Positions 26,231 through 36,719 are shown, counted from the first letter of the stretch. The stretch is 64,000 nt of DNA from Sesamum alatum (GCA_034509735.1 JACGWO010000010.1:9623193-9687192), one strand, 5' to 3'. The notes: generated by a model from the sequence alone, not told the origin. Made by a program: numbers and translations.

Positions 26231-26965
26231 GGTGCACACACTAATTCAATATTTGCTAACAACAGAGTTGGAGCCCGGCGTAAGTTAATGTTGGGTTGAC
26301 CTACAACCCGCTCATATGCCACACTTGCAAACAACAACATATTACAATCAAACATCTATAGGCACATGTCCGTAGTTCGCCTTAAATTCTCCAGATGAGC
26401 AAATACAATACAAAATCCATTACCTTCCGCACGACTATGCCCCAAGCTTGCCTGATAAGTTGCAGCAAAGTGCCCTTCAAACGCTTCAAATATACAGGTC
26501 CATGCGAAGCAACCGACCCGCTAACATCAACTCGAATTCCTCTTTCCATTTTTGCCTGACCGAATGTGGAATAATCACCCCCTCTTTCTCTTCCTCTATA
26601 AGCGATTGGATTGAACCCATCTTCAAAATATCGCCTTCCGTAGTTGCAACCTTATGGGATGGGATAACCACACCCCAATGCAAATGCCTTCACCAGTATC
26701 CAAATTGGCCAGAGACAGTTGAGAGAAATCGAACTCAACGCAACACATCACACAACCCTACACGCAAAGACAAACATGCGATGCCGAAACCCTAAGACCT
26801 AGGAATAGGCGGTCTTCCTTAAAAAAACAAAAAAATAAAAAAAAAAACTAAGACCTAGAGATAACTACACCCATGCCGAGAGACCATTCTTCCCATGTGT
26901 AATTTCCTATTTCTCTAATACTAATGAAAAACTTGCGTGAATTCGTGGTCATTTCTTATAAATAA
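26231..26965. other. Unassigned segment with gene-like fragment on the minus strand
   Basis: No element could be named. On the minus strand, from about 26680 to 26450, two frames are open. One of them reads YGRRYFEDGFNPIAYRGRER followed by more Gly/Arg-rich text and would suit an exon of an RNA-binding-type protein; the other is a 65-codon frame (26683-26486). The plus-strand 115-codon frame at 26448-26795 is probably antisense to this. An A-rich run at 26821-26848 follows. Low composition bias makes a captured host exon plausible but unproven. Confidence 0.3.
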
Positions 26966-27189
26966 GGAAAAATTTATAATTTTTGTTCTATAACTTAGGG
27001 GGTTGGCAATTCTGATCCTTTTTCGCTGGAAAAGCACATGTGTTGGGCACGTGATTTTGGGGCTTTTCGACCAGATGGGACCAAAATTGCCAGTTTTTTA
27101 AAGTTACAGGACCAAATTACAAAAATCAATTCGTACAAGACCAAAATTGCCATTCCCTAAATTACAAGACGGAAATTGCAATTTTTCCC
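26966..27189. mobile_element. Fold-back MITE, copy 1
   Basis: The left end starts GGAAAAATTTATAATTTT and the right end finishes AAATTGCAATTTTTCCC. Inner text (AGTTACAGGACCAAATTAC, CAATTCGTACAAGACC) matches the MITE at 27813-28096. The left arm is internally shortened. Target duplication unclear (TAA on the left against AAA on the right). Confidence 0.65.
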
Positions 27190-27812
27190 AAAAAACTCCT
27201 ACGGTTTGCTGACAATTTCACTGTTTTACTCCTCATAGAGAAAATAAATTTATAATATCTATGATTGAACAATTAGAGCCTTAAAATTATATTTTTCAAG
27301 CCTCATAAATCTCCCAGCATGAGATTTGATGAAGGTTGTGTTGAAAAAATAAACTATAAAAGTATTATTTTTACTACAAATTCACCTAATTTTACACTTA
27401 TGAGAGAAAACAAATGAATAAAGTCCATACTTCAAAAAATTAGAGCAATAAAAATTTAATTTTCAAGCATGGTAGATCAATGCCCCCAGCATGGGTGTGT
27501 TAAGGAAAGTGCTGAACAAATAGACTACAAAAACTCATAAAGAAAATAAATTAATTACGCCTTTTAATTAAAAAATTAGAGCCTTGAAAATTATTTTCAA
27601 GCTTCACAAGTTAACATGCCCGCAGCAAGGGGTTTGGCGATAGTAGTGCTGAACAAGTAGATTATAAAATTATTACTTTTTACTAAATATTCACCTATTT
27701 TTGACTCCACTTAGAGAAAATAAATTAATAGTCTATAATTCAAAAACTTAGAGCCATAAAAATTATAATTTTCAAACCCCGAGGGCAATGTTGAACAAAG
27801 GGTCTAAAAATA
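27190..27812. repeat. Degenerate tandem array, about four units of roughly 140-180 bp
   Basis: The phrase TTAGAGCCNTAAAAATTATA with ATTTTCAAGC recurs at about 27270, 27440, 27577 and 27749. Each is followed by a variant of CCCAGCATGGG, then GTGCTGAACAAATAGA, then GAGAAAATAAATTAAT. The array is bracketed by two copies of the same MITE family. No coding sequence. Confidence 0.7.
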
Positions 27813-28096
27813 GAAAATTGTAATTTTCATCATGTAACTTAGAGGTGGCAATTTTGGTCCTGTACGAATTGATTTTTGCAATTTAGTCTTGTATCTTTGA
27901 ATAATTGGCGATTTACCTCATCTTTTGCGGGAAAAACGCATGTGCCGGGCACATGATGTTTAAAATTGGGGTTTTCTAGTGAGATGGGATAAAAATTGCC
28001 AAATTTTTAAAGTTACAGGACTAAATTTCAAAAATCAATTCGTATATGACCAAAATTACCACCCCTAAATTACAGGACGAGAATTACAATTTTCCC
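27813..28096. mobile_element. Fold-back MITE, copy 2, with long inverted arms
   Basis: The left arm (GAAAATTGTAATTTTCATC...GAATTGATTTTTGCAATTTAG) and the right arm are inverted copies over roughly 110 bases each; the right end finishes GAATTACAATTTTCCC. TA stands on both sides, consistent with a TA-type duplication. Non-coding. Confidence 0.75.
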
Positions 28097-28213
28097 TATA
28101 TATAATGTAAGTTTTTTATGGAACGTTTCTGTAAATATCAAATTAGTACATACCAATGTATTGCATTCTCCATATTTAAATTTTATACTAATGATGGACA
28201 TGTAATATTGGAA

Positions 28214-28381
28214 ATGAGTAAATTACGCCCTATGAAAAAATAAATAACAATTTACTCCTCTGTATTTTTTAAAATAAAGCAATTTATCCCCTTGTGTTTT
28301 TCAGATTTATAACAATTTATATTTTTCTCACAGAGGGTAATTTACTCATTTGCAATATCACAGGGGAGTAAATTGCATGTC
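28214..28381. mobile_element. Small MITE related to the MULE termini at 49.8 and 51.0 kb
   Basis: Contains CAATTTACTCCTCTGTATTTTT and CAGGGGAGTAAATTGCATG. The same phrases form the terminal repeats of the non-autonomous MULE at 49809-51042. The two halves are partly inverted relative to each other. Ends are approximate and no target duplication was confirmed. Confidence 0.5.
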
Positions 28382-29608
28382 TTAACATTGAACAGTTCGA
28401 ACAATAATTTTTTTATGGTCGGATTGGTCCCTTGAAAACTTTATTTTGAGGGTTCGAGAACCGACATGGTGTAGGAGCTGGGATTGTGATCGAATCACCA
28501 TCAGTGTTACTAAGTTTGCCTTTCAATTAGAAGGTGTGTGTTCCAATAAACTCTTTTAAAAAGTAATTACAAATTAAGAACAAGTGATCGAGTTGATTAA
28601 AAATGTTAATTTGGTCCGTTCAAGACTCCGATTAATTATATCAATATAATAACCTTTTGAATCTCATTTAATTTCAAATAGGTATGCGTTTCATTTCATG
28701 ATATATTATTTGAGTAATTAAAAATCATATCATTGTAATAATGCAAATTATTACAATACTGATATATAAATTAATGAAATAATCATACCAGTATATATCA
28801 TATATAAATTAACATTCCTAGTGTAAAAAGATATTAAATAACAGGTTGAGAATTCATTATTAAAAAACAAATTTACGAGATGGAATTTTAACTTTAATTT
28901 AGATTTTCGGAAAAAGAGTAGCTAGAGAGAACCATTTGTTATTTCTAAGTGCATGTAACGTCAATAAATTTTTATATATAATTGTGGGATAAATATATAA
29001 TTATTAAAAAAATAATTAAATTTTATTGGTAAATGAATCATAAGTTGAAATTTTAATATATTTAATAAATTGGAGCTTATAAAACTTTTGAACGTAAATT
29101 AATTTAGAAAACTTTTTATGTTTAATCATGGCTAATTGGCATGGTTAAAAACAAAAGGCCATAGAAAATAGGCATTCATCAAGGCCACACAACGGTTGTT
29201 GGTAGTGGTTTTTGCGAGTGAGGCTAAAACATTTATCATGGTTAAAAACCATGAAAAAAATATTTATTATGGCTCATAACCATGGCAAAAATGATTTTCA
29301 TGGTGGATAATTTAGGTTTTTTTAATAATTTTTTTAACCATGATTAATAAAAATTATTTATCATAATTTTAATCCAGAGCCGATAAAATAGTAGCCAATA
29401 TAGAATGTCATAAGCACTTTATAAAACATCTCATATATATATATATATGTATGTTGGTGAATATATATATATGTATACATAAAAATTTTATTTATTTAGA
29501 TAAGAAATAATTTATTGACTCAATAAACATATAGGTCATATTTTTTGCAAAAAATAAATTGATTTGAATGTATTAATCTACTTAATCATAGTGCATCTAC
29601 TATTATTT
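28382..29608. other. AT-rich stretch without recognised gene
   Basis: No coding sequence. Around 29130-29350 short CATGG/CCATG palindromic phrases recur (for example TGGTTAAAAACCATG), which may be sub-terminal sequence of an unidentified transposon. TA microsatellite near 29430-29475. Bases 29609-29617 are the left target duplication of the MULE. Confidence 0.4.
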
Positions 29609-29617
29609 GCTCAATAC

Positions 29618-29829
29618 GGGCTTATTTATTTATTTAATATTAAGAAAATAAAAAATAACAAAAATAAAAATATTATAATATATATAACATAATTGGTAAA
29701 AGTCGAATTCAGAGAGTTCGACTTTTACCGATTTTTTTTTTTTAAAATTCTTGAAGTCGAACTCAAGGAGTTCAACTTCAATCATATGAAGTCGAACTCT
29801 CAGAGTTCGACTTCTACTTTTTTTTTTAA

Positions 29830-29889
<60 letters not shown>

Positions 29890-29995
29890 GCCTACTACGC
29901 ATATAAATGTAAAAAATAATAATTACATCAAAAAAATTATATTTAAATTAAAAATATAATTTTAAAAATTAATTATAATAATTACAATTCTTAAA
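29618..29995 (+). repeat. MULE left terminal inverted repeat
   Basis: Matches the inverse of about 36305-36710. It contains three short interrupted palindromes of the form AAGTCGAACTCnnnGAGTTCGACTT (about 29700-29728, 29755-29785 and 29788-29815) and an (ATT)n tract at about 29836-29888. It holds one palindrome unit more than the right repeat. It includes the last codons of the PMD gene. Confidence 0.85.
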
Positions 29996-32292
29996 ATGAC
30001 CGTCCGTCCCACAAGTGCGTCGGTGCCGTTGGGGCCGAGGTCTTCTTATTTCTTCACCCATATTTTGTATTGGTTCATATTCAACATTATCATCATTATC
30101 TGCATTCATATGCAACCGACTTGATGATGTTGCAGAACTAGACTCTCCATAATCACGATATGCACCAAATGCTGGAAATGGAATTGGTGAGATGTTATAT
30201 TCTGGTGCATATGTTTGACTCGTGCCAAGCCCAAGGTCAAGATCAACCTGTCCATAATAAGGTTGTTGGCTCGGCATGTATGAAGCTGAATCAAACCAAT
30301 CACTTTGTTGCGGCGGTTGAGGCACGTAGCAATCTTCATATACATTTAGAGGTGTATGCACTGTGGATGGACCAACTATATCTACCCCAATAGTATCATC
30401 ACCTCTATGTGAACTTGTAGACATTCTACTACTACTTCTCCTTCGTCTGTGGGACGTAGACGGAGCATTATCATGTGGCGCTGCATGTTGTTCGGGCTGA
30501 TTATCCCTCGGAAAATGAGAAAGCATTTCACGAAGTTCAATCATTCCGATAATAAACCGCTGATGCATTTGCAAAGCCTCTTCGAAATTGGTTGCTGGAG
30601 ATTGAACACTTAGATGAAGGGTCTCTGCATATTGCTCCTGCATCAATTTTAAAATAATGAATTTAAATCTAAGAGAAAAATGGGTGTAACATGAATCAAG
30701 TTTTATTGCACAACATACCACATGTTGTATTGTTGGTGCATGTCCAGGTTGATAGCCACTCTCCACACGTCTATCAGTAGATGATGAGACGAATCGACGA
30801 GTTATTCTACCGTACCAATTCCAATATCTATTTTCTGTATCTCTTCCATTGGAAATGGATGGTCGGCGCACAATCGTTTCATCTCGTCTACCTCATCTAC
30901 TAACGTATATCGCGTGATGAGTCTCCCAGTCTGTGCCCCCACATGCTCTACGGGAAATATTATGGAGGCTGAATTCCCGACTGTCTGTACCCTGTGGAAT
31001 GTCTTGCCTCATTCCGAATTGACGAAGTACCCGTTCGGGATGATGCATTTCCACAATGGCATAAAATATTAGGGGACATATTGATGTCCACAACTAGGAG
31101 TTGAACTCATCTGAGTAGGCTAGAATGTTCTCTAAATTCATGTCGTACGGCTGCCAAAAAAACTGAAATAAAAGCAAATATGTTAAATTAGTGGGTAATT
31201 AATATTCATAAATAAATATGCATAATGATGAGTCTTGTTTACCTGATCAGCCGTCATGCTATCTAGCATATCTCTAAATACTCGGACAGTGCACCGTACA
31301 GTGCGGGTGAAGTTGTGTTTTTTGTTTCACGTTGCACCGTATGGTGGTTTGGAAGGAGCCGATTCTTATAAGTTTGTATTGGCCCCATCGTTACACGTTC
31401 ATCACCAAGACCGGGTGTTATTGGTGTGATACGCGACCAAGCCCAAATCTGTAAAATAATAAGCTTGTGTCAAAAATAAAATATTGCAATAAGTTAGTTA
31501 ATGAGAAATATAAATATTTAATTTTACCTGCAGTAACTGCAACGGGCCACCAATTTGGGCTTTGCCTTTGGTGCTGGCATTACACAATTCACGGTACAAG
31601 AATGCGAGCACAGCACTGCCCCAACTATAGTTTCGGACGGCGTCGATATCCTCTAATTTCTGGACATATAGTAATGCTACCAGATGCCCAGATGAATCAG
31701 GGAACATCACCCCACCGAAAAAAATTAATGCCATACAACGTGCATATTGTACAATATTGGGGAACAGTGTGTTATCATCAATTCTGATCGGTGTAATGTG
31801 ACGCAAAATTGCGTTTATGGACACACGGGAACCCCTAAGTTCCCCATCATCTGGCGTGAAACCCAAATAAAGAGCACAATATTCTTGTCATTCTGTCCAA
31901 GATCTCTCCCGATCCACGCCGGTCACGGCAAGTCCGTCTATTGGGAGTCCCCATATTATTTGGACGTCTTGTAGGGTCAGTGTCGCTTCCCCTACGGTCA
32001 AGTGAAACGTGTGTGTTTCGAGGCGCCACCTCTCCACTAGTGCTGTGATGAGATGTGCATCGTACACAATCCTGCCGCATCGGTACACACCATAAAACCC
32101 CATTTGGTGTAGTACTGCCAACACCCTATGATGTGGGGCTTGCTCTTGAAAGTGTGTCCAAAATGCACCATCCGCATGTCGTGCCTTCAAGGGTTCTTCT
32201 AAATCACCGTCAAGCACATCATCAGACTTGTGTTGTCGTTGTGATGACAACACGGTTGGGTCGCGTGGACCATACACTTGTCTTCTGTCCAT
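29969..32292 (-). pseudogene. Plant mobile domain (PMD, MAIN/MAIL1-type) gene, broken
   Basis: The product is related to the aminotransferase-like plant mobile domain found in MAIN/MAIL1 and in transposon cargo; its exact biochemical role is not established. Four exons can be drawn with GT/AG borders: 32292-31528, 31448-31243, 31162-30719 and 30637-29969. Landmarks are HRVLAVLHQMGFYGVYRC and WRLETHTFHLTVGEATLTL with DVQIIWGLPIDG in exon 1, TVRVFRDMLDSMTADQ in exon 2, and HHPERVLRQFGMRQDIPQG and TDWETHH in exon 3. Exon 4 is a Ser/Pro-rich tail of about 220 residues. Breaks: in-frame TGA at 31888-31890, a stop and a frameshift in exon 2, and a TAG in exon 3 (near 31097). The 3' end runs into the left terminal repeat. 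Confidence 0.85.
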
Positions 32293-32417
32293 ATTTTAAA
32301 ACAGCTTACGTTTTATATAAAGTGAAAATGTATGAAGAAAAGTTTGAAGGGACGATAGAAAAGTTTGAAAGAATTTTGAAATACACCATGCACTATATGT
32401 ATATATTTACATTTGAT

Positions 32418-32560
32418 GAGGGTCACGGTATAACCCGTGACCCTAAGCGGCAGCAGCTGCAGCAGTATGTTGCAGCGGTCACGGGCTGCTTAGCAAGGCT
32501 GCAGCAATGCAGCCTTGCTGCACCTGCAGCAGTCACGGGCTGCTAAAGCAGCCCGTGAGT
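32418..32560. repeat. Cluster of three perfect-stem hairpins between cargo genes
   Basis: Stem 32420-32428 pairs with 32435-32443 (GGGTCACGG). Stem 32492-32503 pairs with 32508-32519 (AGCAAGGCTGCA, 4-base loop). Stem 32533-32544 pairs with 32547-32558 (TCACGGGCTGCT, 2-base loop). TCACGGGCTGCT also occurs at 32479-32490. The cluster is GC-rich within AT-rich surroundings and lies upstream of the PMD start and downstream of the Myb/SANT stop. The 163-codon plus-strand frame across it is an artefact of the repeats. Confidence 0.8.
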
Positions 32561-32681
32561 TTATTTTTTTTTTTTATTATTTGAATAATAATTTCTTGAA
32601 TTTTAACAACAATAATTTCAATCTAAACAATAATAATTTGAACTTAAACAACAACAATAGAACCAATGCATGACTAAAAAG

Positions 32682-33262
32682 TTACTTTGTTGATGAGCTT
32701 GAAGGACCATACCCTCCATCTTCTAATGGTGATCTTGGAGGGATAAGTGTCCTTGGGTCTATGCTCATGTATTCTTTAGATTCAAATAGTGCCCATAATG
32801 CATTCTAGTGCCTTTCTGATGCATTGACATAACACTTGACATAACGGTCACATGGAGGCATGCAAATCTACTTCCAAACTGCTTCATTAGTAGTCAATAT
32901 ACCCGTTCTTGCATCGCATGAGATTCCATGCGTCATTTTAAGACGTCGGTAACATTGGTGACGTTGCTTCAAATGTGTAAATGATGAACACCCTCATCGT
33001 GCGATATTGGGTTCAAAGCCTTCTTGTTTACCTTTTTCAATGCCCAGTGGATGTTACAATATTCGACGGCGTCGGGGTTGAAATGGCCAAAATCGAGTTG
33101 CCGTAGCAGTTCATCCACAAAAATCTGTTCTAGCTCCTCCGACCATTTCCCCTTATAGAAGATGTTGTTCTGGTAATACCATCCATCCTTATTCCCGCTT
33201 TGCATATTGAAGATTTTACTACTTTGAAAAACAGATGTTTGAGACGGAACATATAAATACAT
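32682..33262 (-). pseudogene. Myb/SANT-like domain gene inside the MULE, broken
   Basis: The minus strand reads WYYQNNIFYKGKWSEELEQI, then FVDELLRQLDFGHFNPDAVE, then the second half HLKQRHQCYRRLKMTHGISC, and ends PRSPLEDGGYGPSSSSTK at the TAA 32682-32684. This order (leading Trp helix, L-K-R-H helix, Gly-Ile-x-x-Asp, W-K) is that of the Myb/SANT-like DNA-binding domain of many plant proteins and of the second gene of PIF/Harbinger transposons. It would bind DNA in the nucleus. A frameshift around 32980-33010 and a TAG in the second half (about 32886) break it. ATG at 33262; a later start at the MQSGNKDG methionine is equally possible. About 190 codons in all. Confidence 0.7.
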
Positions 33263-33284
33263 CACGTATTGAAAAACCCGAAAA

Positions 33285-33345
33285 AAAGCTGCAGTAATGC
33301 AGCCTTTATCACATGACTTGCTGCATCATGAAGTCACGTCCTTGG
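33285..33345. repeat. Second GCTGCA-rich block flanking the Myb/SANT-like gene
   Basis: AGCTGCAGTAATGCAGCCTT followed by CTTGCTGCATCATGAAGTCACG. The same order of phrases (GCTGCAGCAATGCAGCCTTG, GCTGCA, AGTCACG) occurs at about 32498-32540 on the other side of the gene, so the gene lies between two related blocks in direct orientation. Confidence 0.6.
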
Positions 33346-33493
33346 CACGAAGGTTGTGAAATAGCTGCATTTGGTTTTCTATAAATAGATATGCTCAACC
33401 TATTGAACCTCATCCCGCATTGGTGTAACATACCTTATATTGAAAATATCTCCACACAGGGTTGTTGTGTTTATTGTAAAACATCTACAAAAT

Positions 33494-36266
33494 ATGTCGT
33501 TTTCATCATCTAGAATAAAAGTAATTTTATACTTTGGTGGTGAGGAATCTAATGATGGTTGGTCAGTGACCTACGATCGTCGCCTTTTGCTACGTTGAGG
33601 GTATCTCGTTCATCAAATTATTCTCAATTCATAGCGAGGTTATACCAGCAGACAGGTGTTGATAGCAACGAATACTCATTGAAAGTATTCGCAAAACATG
33701 CATGCCATTATCTCGGTCGTATCAAAGAGACATTCATGCCAATCCAAGACAATGACACTTTGTCATTCTTTTTGGATCCTGCATCAGGCTTTCCAATCTT
33801 AGAAATATATATTGAAAAAGAACATCAACACCCATCACAGCCATCAAATACGTTTAGCCTACCTTGGGGCGACTACATATCACTTTTAGCCAATGAAGGT
33901 CTACCTTCTTCCTCGAACCGTGATTTTTTTGCCGGTCCTTCCAATGGTAATTTTTTTGCAGGTCCATCTGGTGGTGATTTTTTTGGGAGTGCTTCAAATT
34001 ACGGCGTATATGACTCAACACCTGACGTGATTGCTGTTACACAAGGCCTGGAAAATATTGGAATTCAACCCGGGGCAACCCATTCATGGAGCAACGATGA
34101 GCCAGTGTTCGAAGATGACCCTGAAGAGGATCATGAAGAAGATCCTCAATCTGATAGTTTCGCCGATTTTTTCAGATCATATGTCTGAACCAGATGAAGC
34201 TGCATTTCCAATACCACCCGAGGATCCTGAGAACGAGGCTGACATAAATGACATGGCTAAAACATTTGCAACCCACTCTCAAGGTATGTCACCAACCAAT
34301 GAACCGTCTATGCCAAATAACATTAATGAGGAAATGTTTTACCGTTCCATACCATTTTTTGATCGTACATTCCCGGAGATACCTGCTGACTCCATTGATG
34401 TTCCGTCAAAGTATGCGAATTTTTATGATGCTAATGAAGGGAGACTTGATGTGGGAATGATTTTCAAAAAATAAAGATCATTTAATAAGAGCGGTGAAAA
34501 ATCACTCGATACGACATGCAGAGTGTGAGTATGTGGTACTTGAGAGTACCACAAAAAAAATGGAAGGTCGTCTGTAAACATAGCACCCCAGGTACGTATC
34601 AATAATGTATAATCGTCTATCACAATTTTATTAGAAAGTGTATTCATCTTTTTTTTTTTCACGTTCCAGATGTATGGTGTAGATGGGAGCTACGTGGAAT
34701 AATAAAACCGAGAAAGGGTCGTTGGAAAATAACAAAATATAAGGGGGACCACACATGTGTTATTAACGATATGTCCCTCGAACACTGCAATTTAGATAGA
34801 AGGTACATTGCTTCTTTATTATTAGGGCAGGTAAAATGCGACCCCTCATATGGAATTAAGCATGTCATACAAACTGTGAAGGACCACACAGGTTCGACAT
34901 AACATACCAAAAGGCATGGTACAGTTTGAAGATGGCCCGTGAAACCGTTTATGGCACATGGGAGAGTTCAGTTCGAAAGCTACCAACTTCATGGGAGCTC
35001 TCCAAAAGTATAATGAAGGGACGATTGTTGAATGGGAACATAAATACTTTCAGCGTCAAGCAATGCATACGTGATAAAATACGTCTTCTGGGCATTCAAA
35101 CCGTGTATCGATGGGTTCCAATACTGCCGCAATGTCATCAGTGCCGATGGAACACATTTATACACAAAGTAGAAGCACAAAATTTTGATTGCAGCTGCCA
35201 TGGATGGGAATCAACAGGTACTTCCTCTTGCGTTTGCTATTGTCGATGAAGAATCCGAAGCATCTTGGACTTGGTTTCTTCAAATGTTAAGCAAACATAT
35301 TATAAGAGGACGGTCTGGGATGTGTCTTATTTCTGACCGTAATGCGGGTCTCATCAGAGCAGTGAAAAAAATTCCAGATTTTGTGCCACCACAGGGAGTG
35401 CACAGATATTGCTTGCGGCACGTATGTTCTAATTTCAACAGTCGTCACAAGAATGTCGAACTGAAGGATCTTTGTTGGAGAGCTGGTTCTAAATATCAAA
35501 TCAGCAAGTTCAATCGAACAATGAACGAGATAAAGGCCACAAATTAGAAGCGTTTGTGTACTTAGAGAATATTGAGAAGGAAAAATGGACAGCTTCTCAC
35601 GATGGCGGATGGCGGTGCGGAATTTTCACAAACAACATGTCAGAGTACATCAATGGAGTTCTGAAAGGGGCTCGTCGATTGCCTGTGACTGCAATAGTGG
35701 AAATAACATTTGCTCGTTCAGTCCACTATTTTCGTGAGAGGATGGCCAAAAGTGGTGTCATGTTAAGCAACAACCAACTATGGACGGACTTTGCAAACAA
35801 ATTGTTTCAACGTTGGTTCGAAAAACGTGTTGAACATGCTGTGACGAAATACAACCAGCACCAACAGTCTGCCTCCGTTGTGACAAAACGTCAGACTGGA
35901 CATGGATTCAACACTCACGTCGTCAAAATTGCCACACGAGAATGTTCATGTGGAAAATGGAGTCAGTTCGGCATCCCGTGCTCGCATGCTCAAAAGGTAT
36001 GCGCTGCATATAGAATTAGTGCGCCATCAATGGTGAAGGACTATTATGATATAATGGCTTACAGGAGAACATATTCTAAGTCTTTTCATCCTTTGATGGC
36101 GGAAGATTATTGGGATGTTCCACAATTTGAGTTGGTCCATGACACTACTTTACGTGGCATCATTCATCGTGGTAGAAGCCAAACCACACGTATTCCTAAC
36201 GAGATGAATTGGGCACAAACGCGAGATAGACAACAATACCAACAAAGGGAGGGCCATTCAAGATAA
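33494..36266 (+). pseudogene. MURA-type MULE transposase, broken
   Basis: The enzyme would excise and reinsert the element by binding its terminal repeats. The ATG at 33494 opens MSFSSSRIKVILYFGGEESN; after an indel near 33580 the frame continues as a PB1-like N-terminal part. Next come the MuDR DNA-binding region (PSKYANFYDANEGRLDVGM to EYVVLESTTKK, 34390-34560), a probable intron 34592-34669, the DDE core with ISADGTHLYTKYKHK (first Asp, about 35130-35175), CLISDRNAGLIRAV (second Asp, about 35320) and HRYCLRHVCSNF, and a SWIM zinc finger CSCGKWSQFGIPCSHA (about 35943-35990). Shifts also lie near 34170, 34468 and 35545, and stops near 34899 and 35070. The C-terminal third (35556-36266) is one open frame ending just before the right terminal repeat. 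Confidence 0.9.
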
Positions 36267-36304
36267 GCTGATGCGTCGGTGAGGGGTCGTAGAAGCCAAC
36301 AATA

Positions 36305-36441
36305 ATTTAAAGAATTTTAAGTATTATAAATAATTTTTTAAATTTTATTCTTTGATTTAAATATAATTTTTTTAATGTAATTATATTTTTTGTGTTAATA
36401 AATATTTTTTGTTGTATATTTATTTAAATATATGCAGACTA

Positions 36442-36481
<40 letters not shown>

Positions 36482-36710
36482 TTTAAAAAAAAAAGAAAAA
36501 ATTTGAATATACGCAAAAATAATAATTATAATATAATAATAAAAAAAAGTAGAAGTCGAACTCTGAGAGTTCGACTTCAAGAATTTTAAAAAAATAAATA
36601 AAATTTCGGTAAAAGTCGAACTCTCTGAGTTCGACTTGAAGTTATATATATTATAATATTTTTATTTTTGTTATTTTTTATTTTCTTAATATTAAATAAA
36701 TAAATAAGCC
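36305..36710 (-). repeat. MULE right terminal inverted repeat
   Basis: Inverse of 29618-29995. It holds two copies of the AAGTCGAACTC/GAGTTCGACTT interrupted palindrome (about 36551-36577 and 36614-36639) and an (AAT)n tract at about 36443-36478. The transposase stop lies about 40 bases before its inner edge. Confidence 0.85.
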
Positions 36711-36719
36711 GTTCAATAC

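Larger units (their letters stand above)
29618..36710. mobile_element. MULE carrying transposase, PMD and Myb/SANT-like genes
   Basis: A 7093-bp element. GCTCAATAC (29609-29617) and GTTCAATAC (36711-36719) flank it as a 9-bp duplication with one mismatch, the Mutator size. The ends GGCTTATTTATTTATT are inverted, and the terminal repeats extend for about 380-400 bases on each side, including a trinucleotide (ATT/AAT) tract at the mirrored position. Inside are a MURA-like transposase on plus, a plant mobile domain gene on minus, and a Myb/SANT-like gene on minus between them. In maize MuDR the two genes converge from the terminal repeats; here the two outer genes diverge and end at the terminal repeats. 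All coding regions are broken, so this copy cannot move by itself. Confidence 0.88.

Noticed and set aside
27190..27812. Possible CRISPR-like array because of the spaced repeats
   Set aside because: Units are diverged throughout their length, with no identical short repeats and unique spacers, and the DNA is clearly plant nuclear.
29693..29959. 88- and 90-codon frames in the MULE left terminal repeat
   Set aside because: Poly-Ile or poly-Asn from the (ATT)n tract plus palindromes; part of the terminal repeat, not a gene.
32055..32546. 163-codon plus-strand frame
   Set aside because: Antisense to PMD exon 1 and across the hairpin cluster; its Gln/Ala/Leu runs come from GCTGCA repeats.
34926..35249. 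107-codon frame inside the MURA region as a separate protein
   Set aside because: Only its first part is in the transposase frame; after a shift it reads out of frame, while the true DDE-domain motifs lie in another frame.
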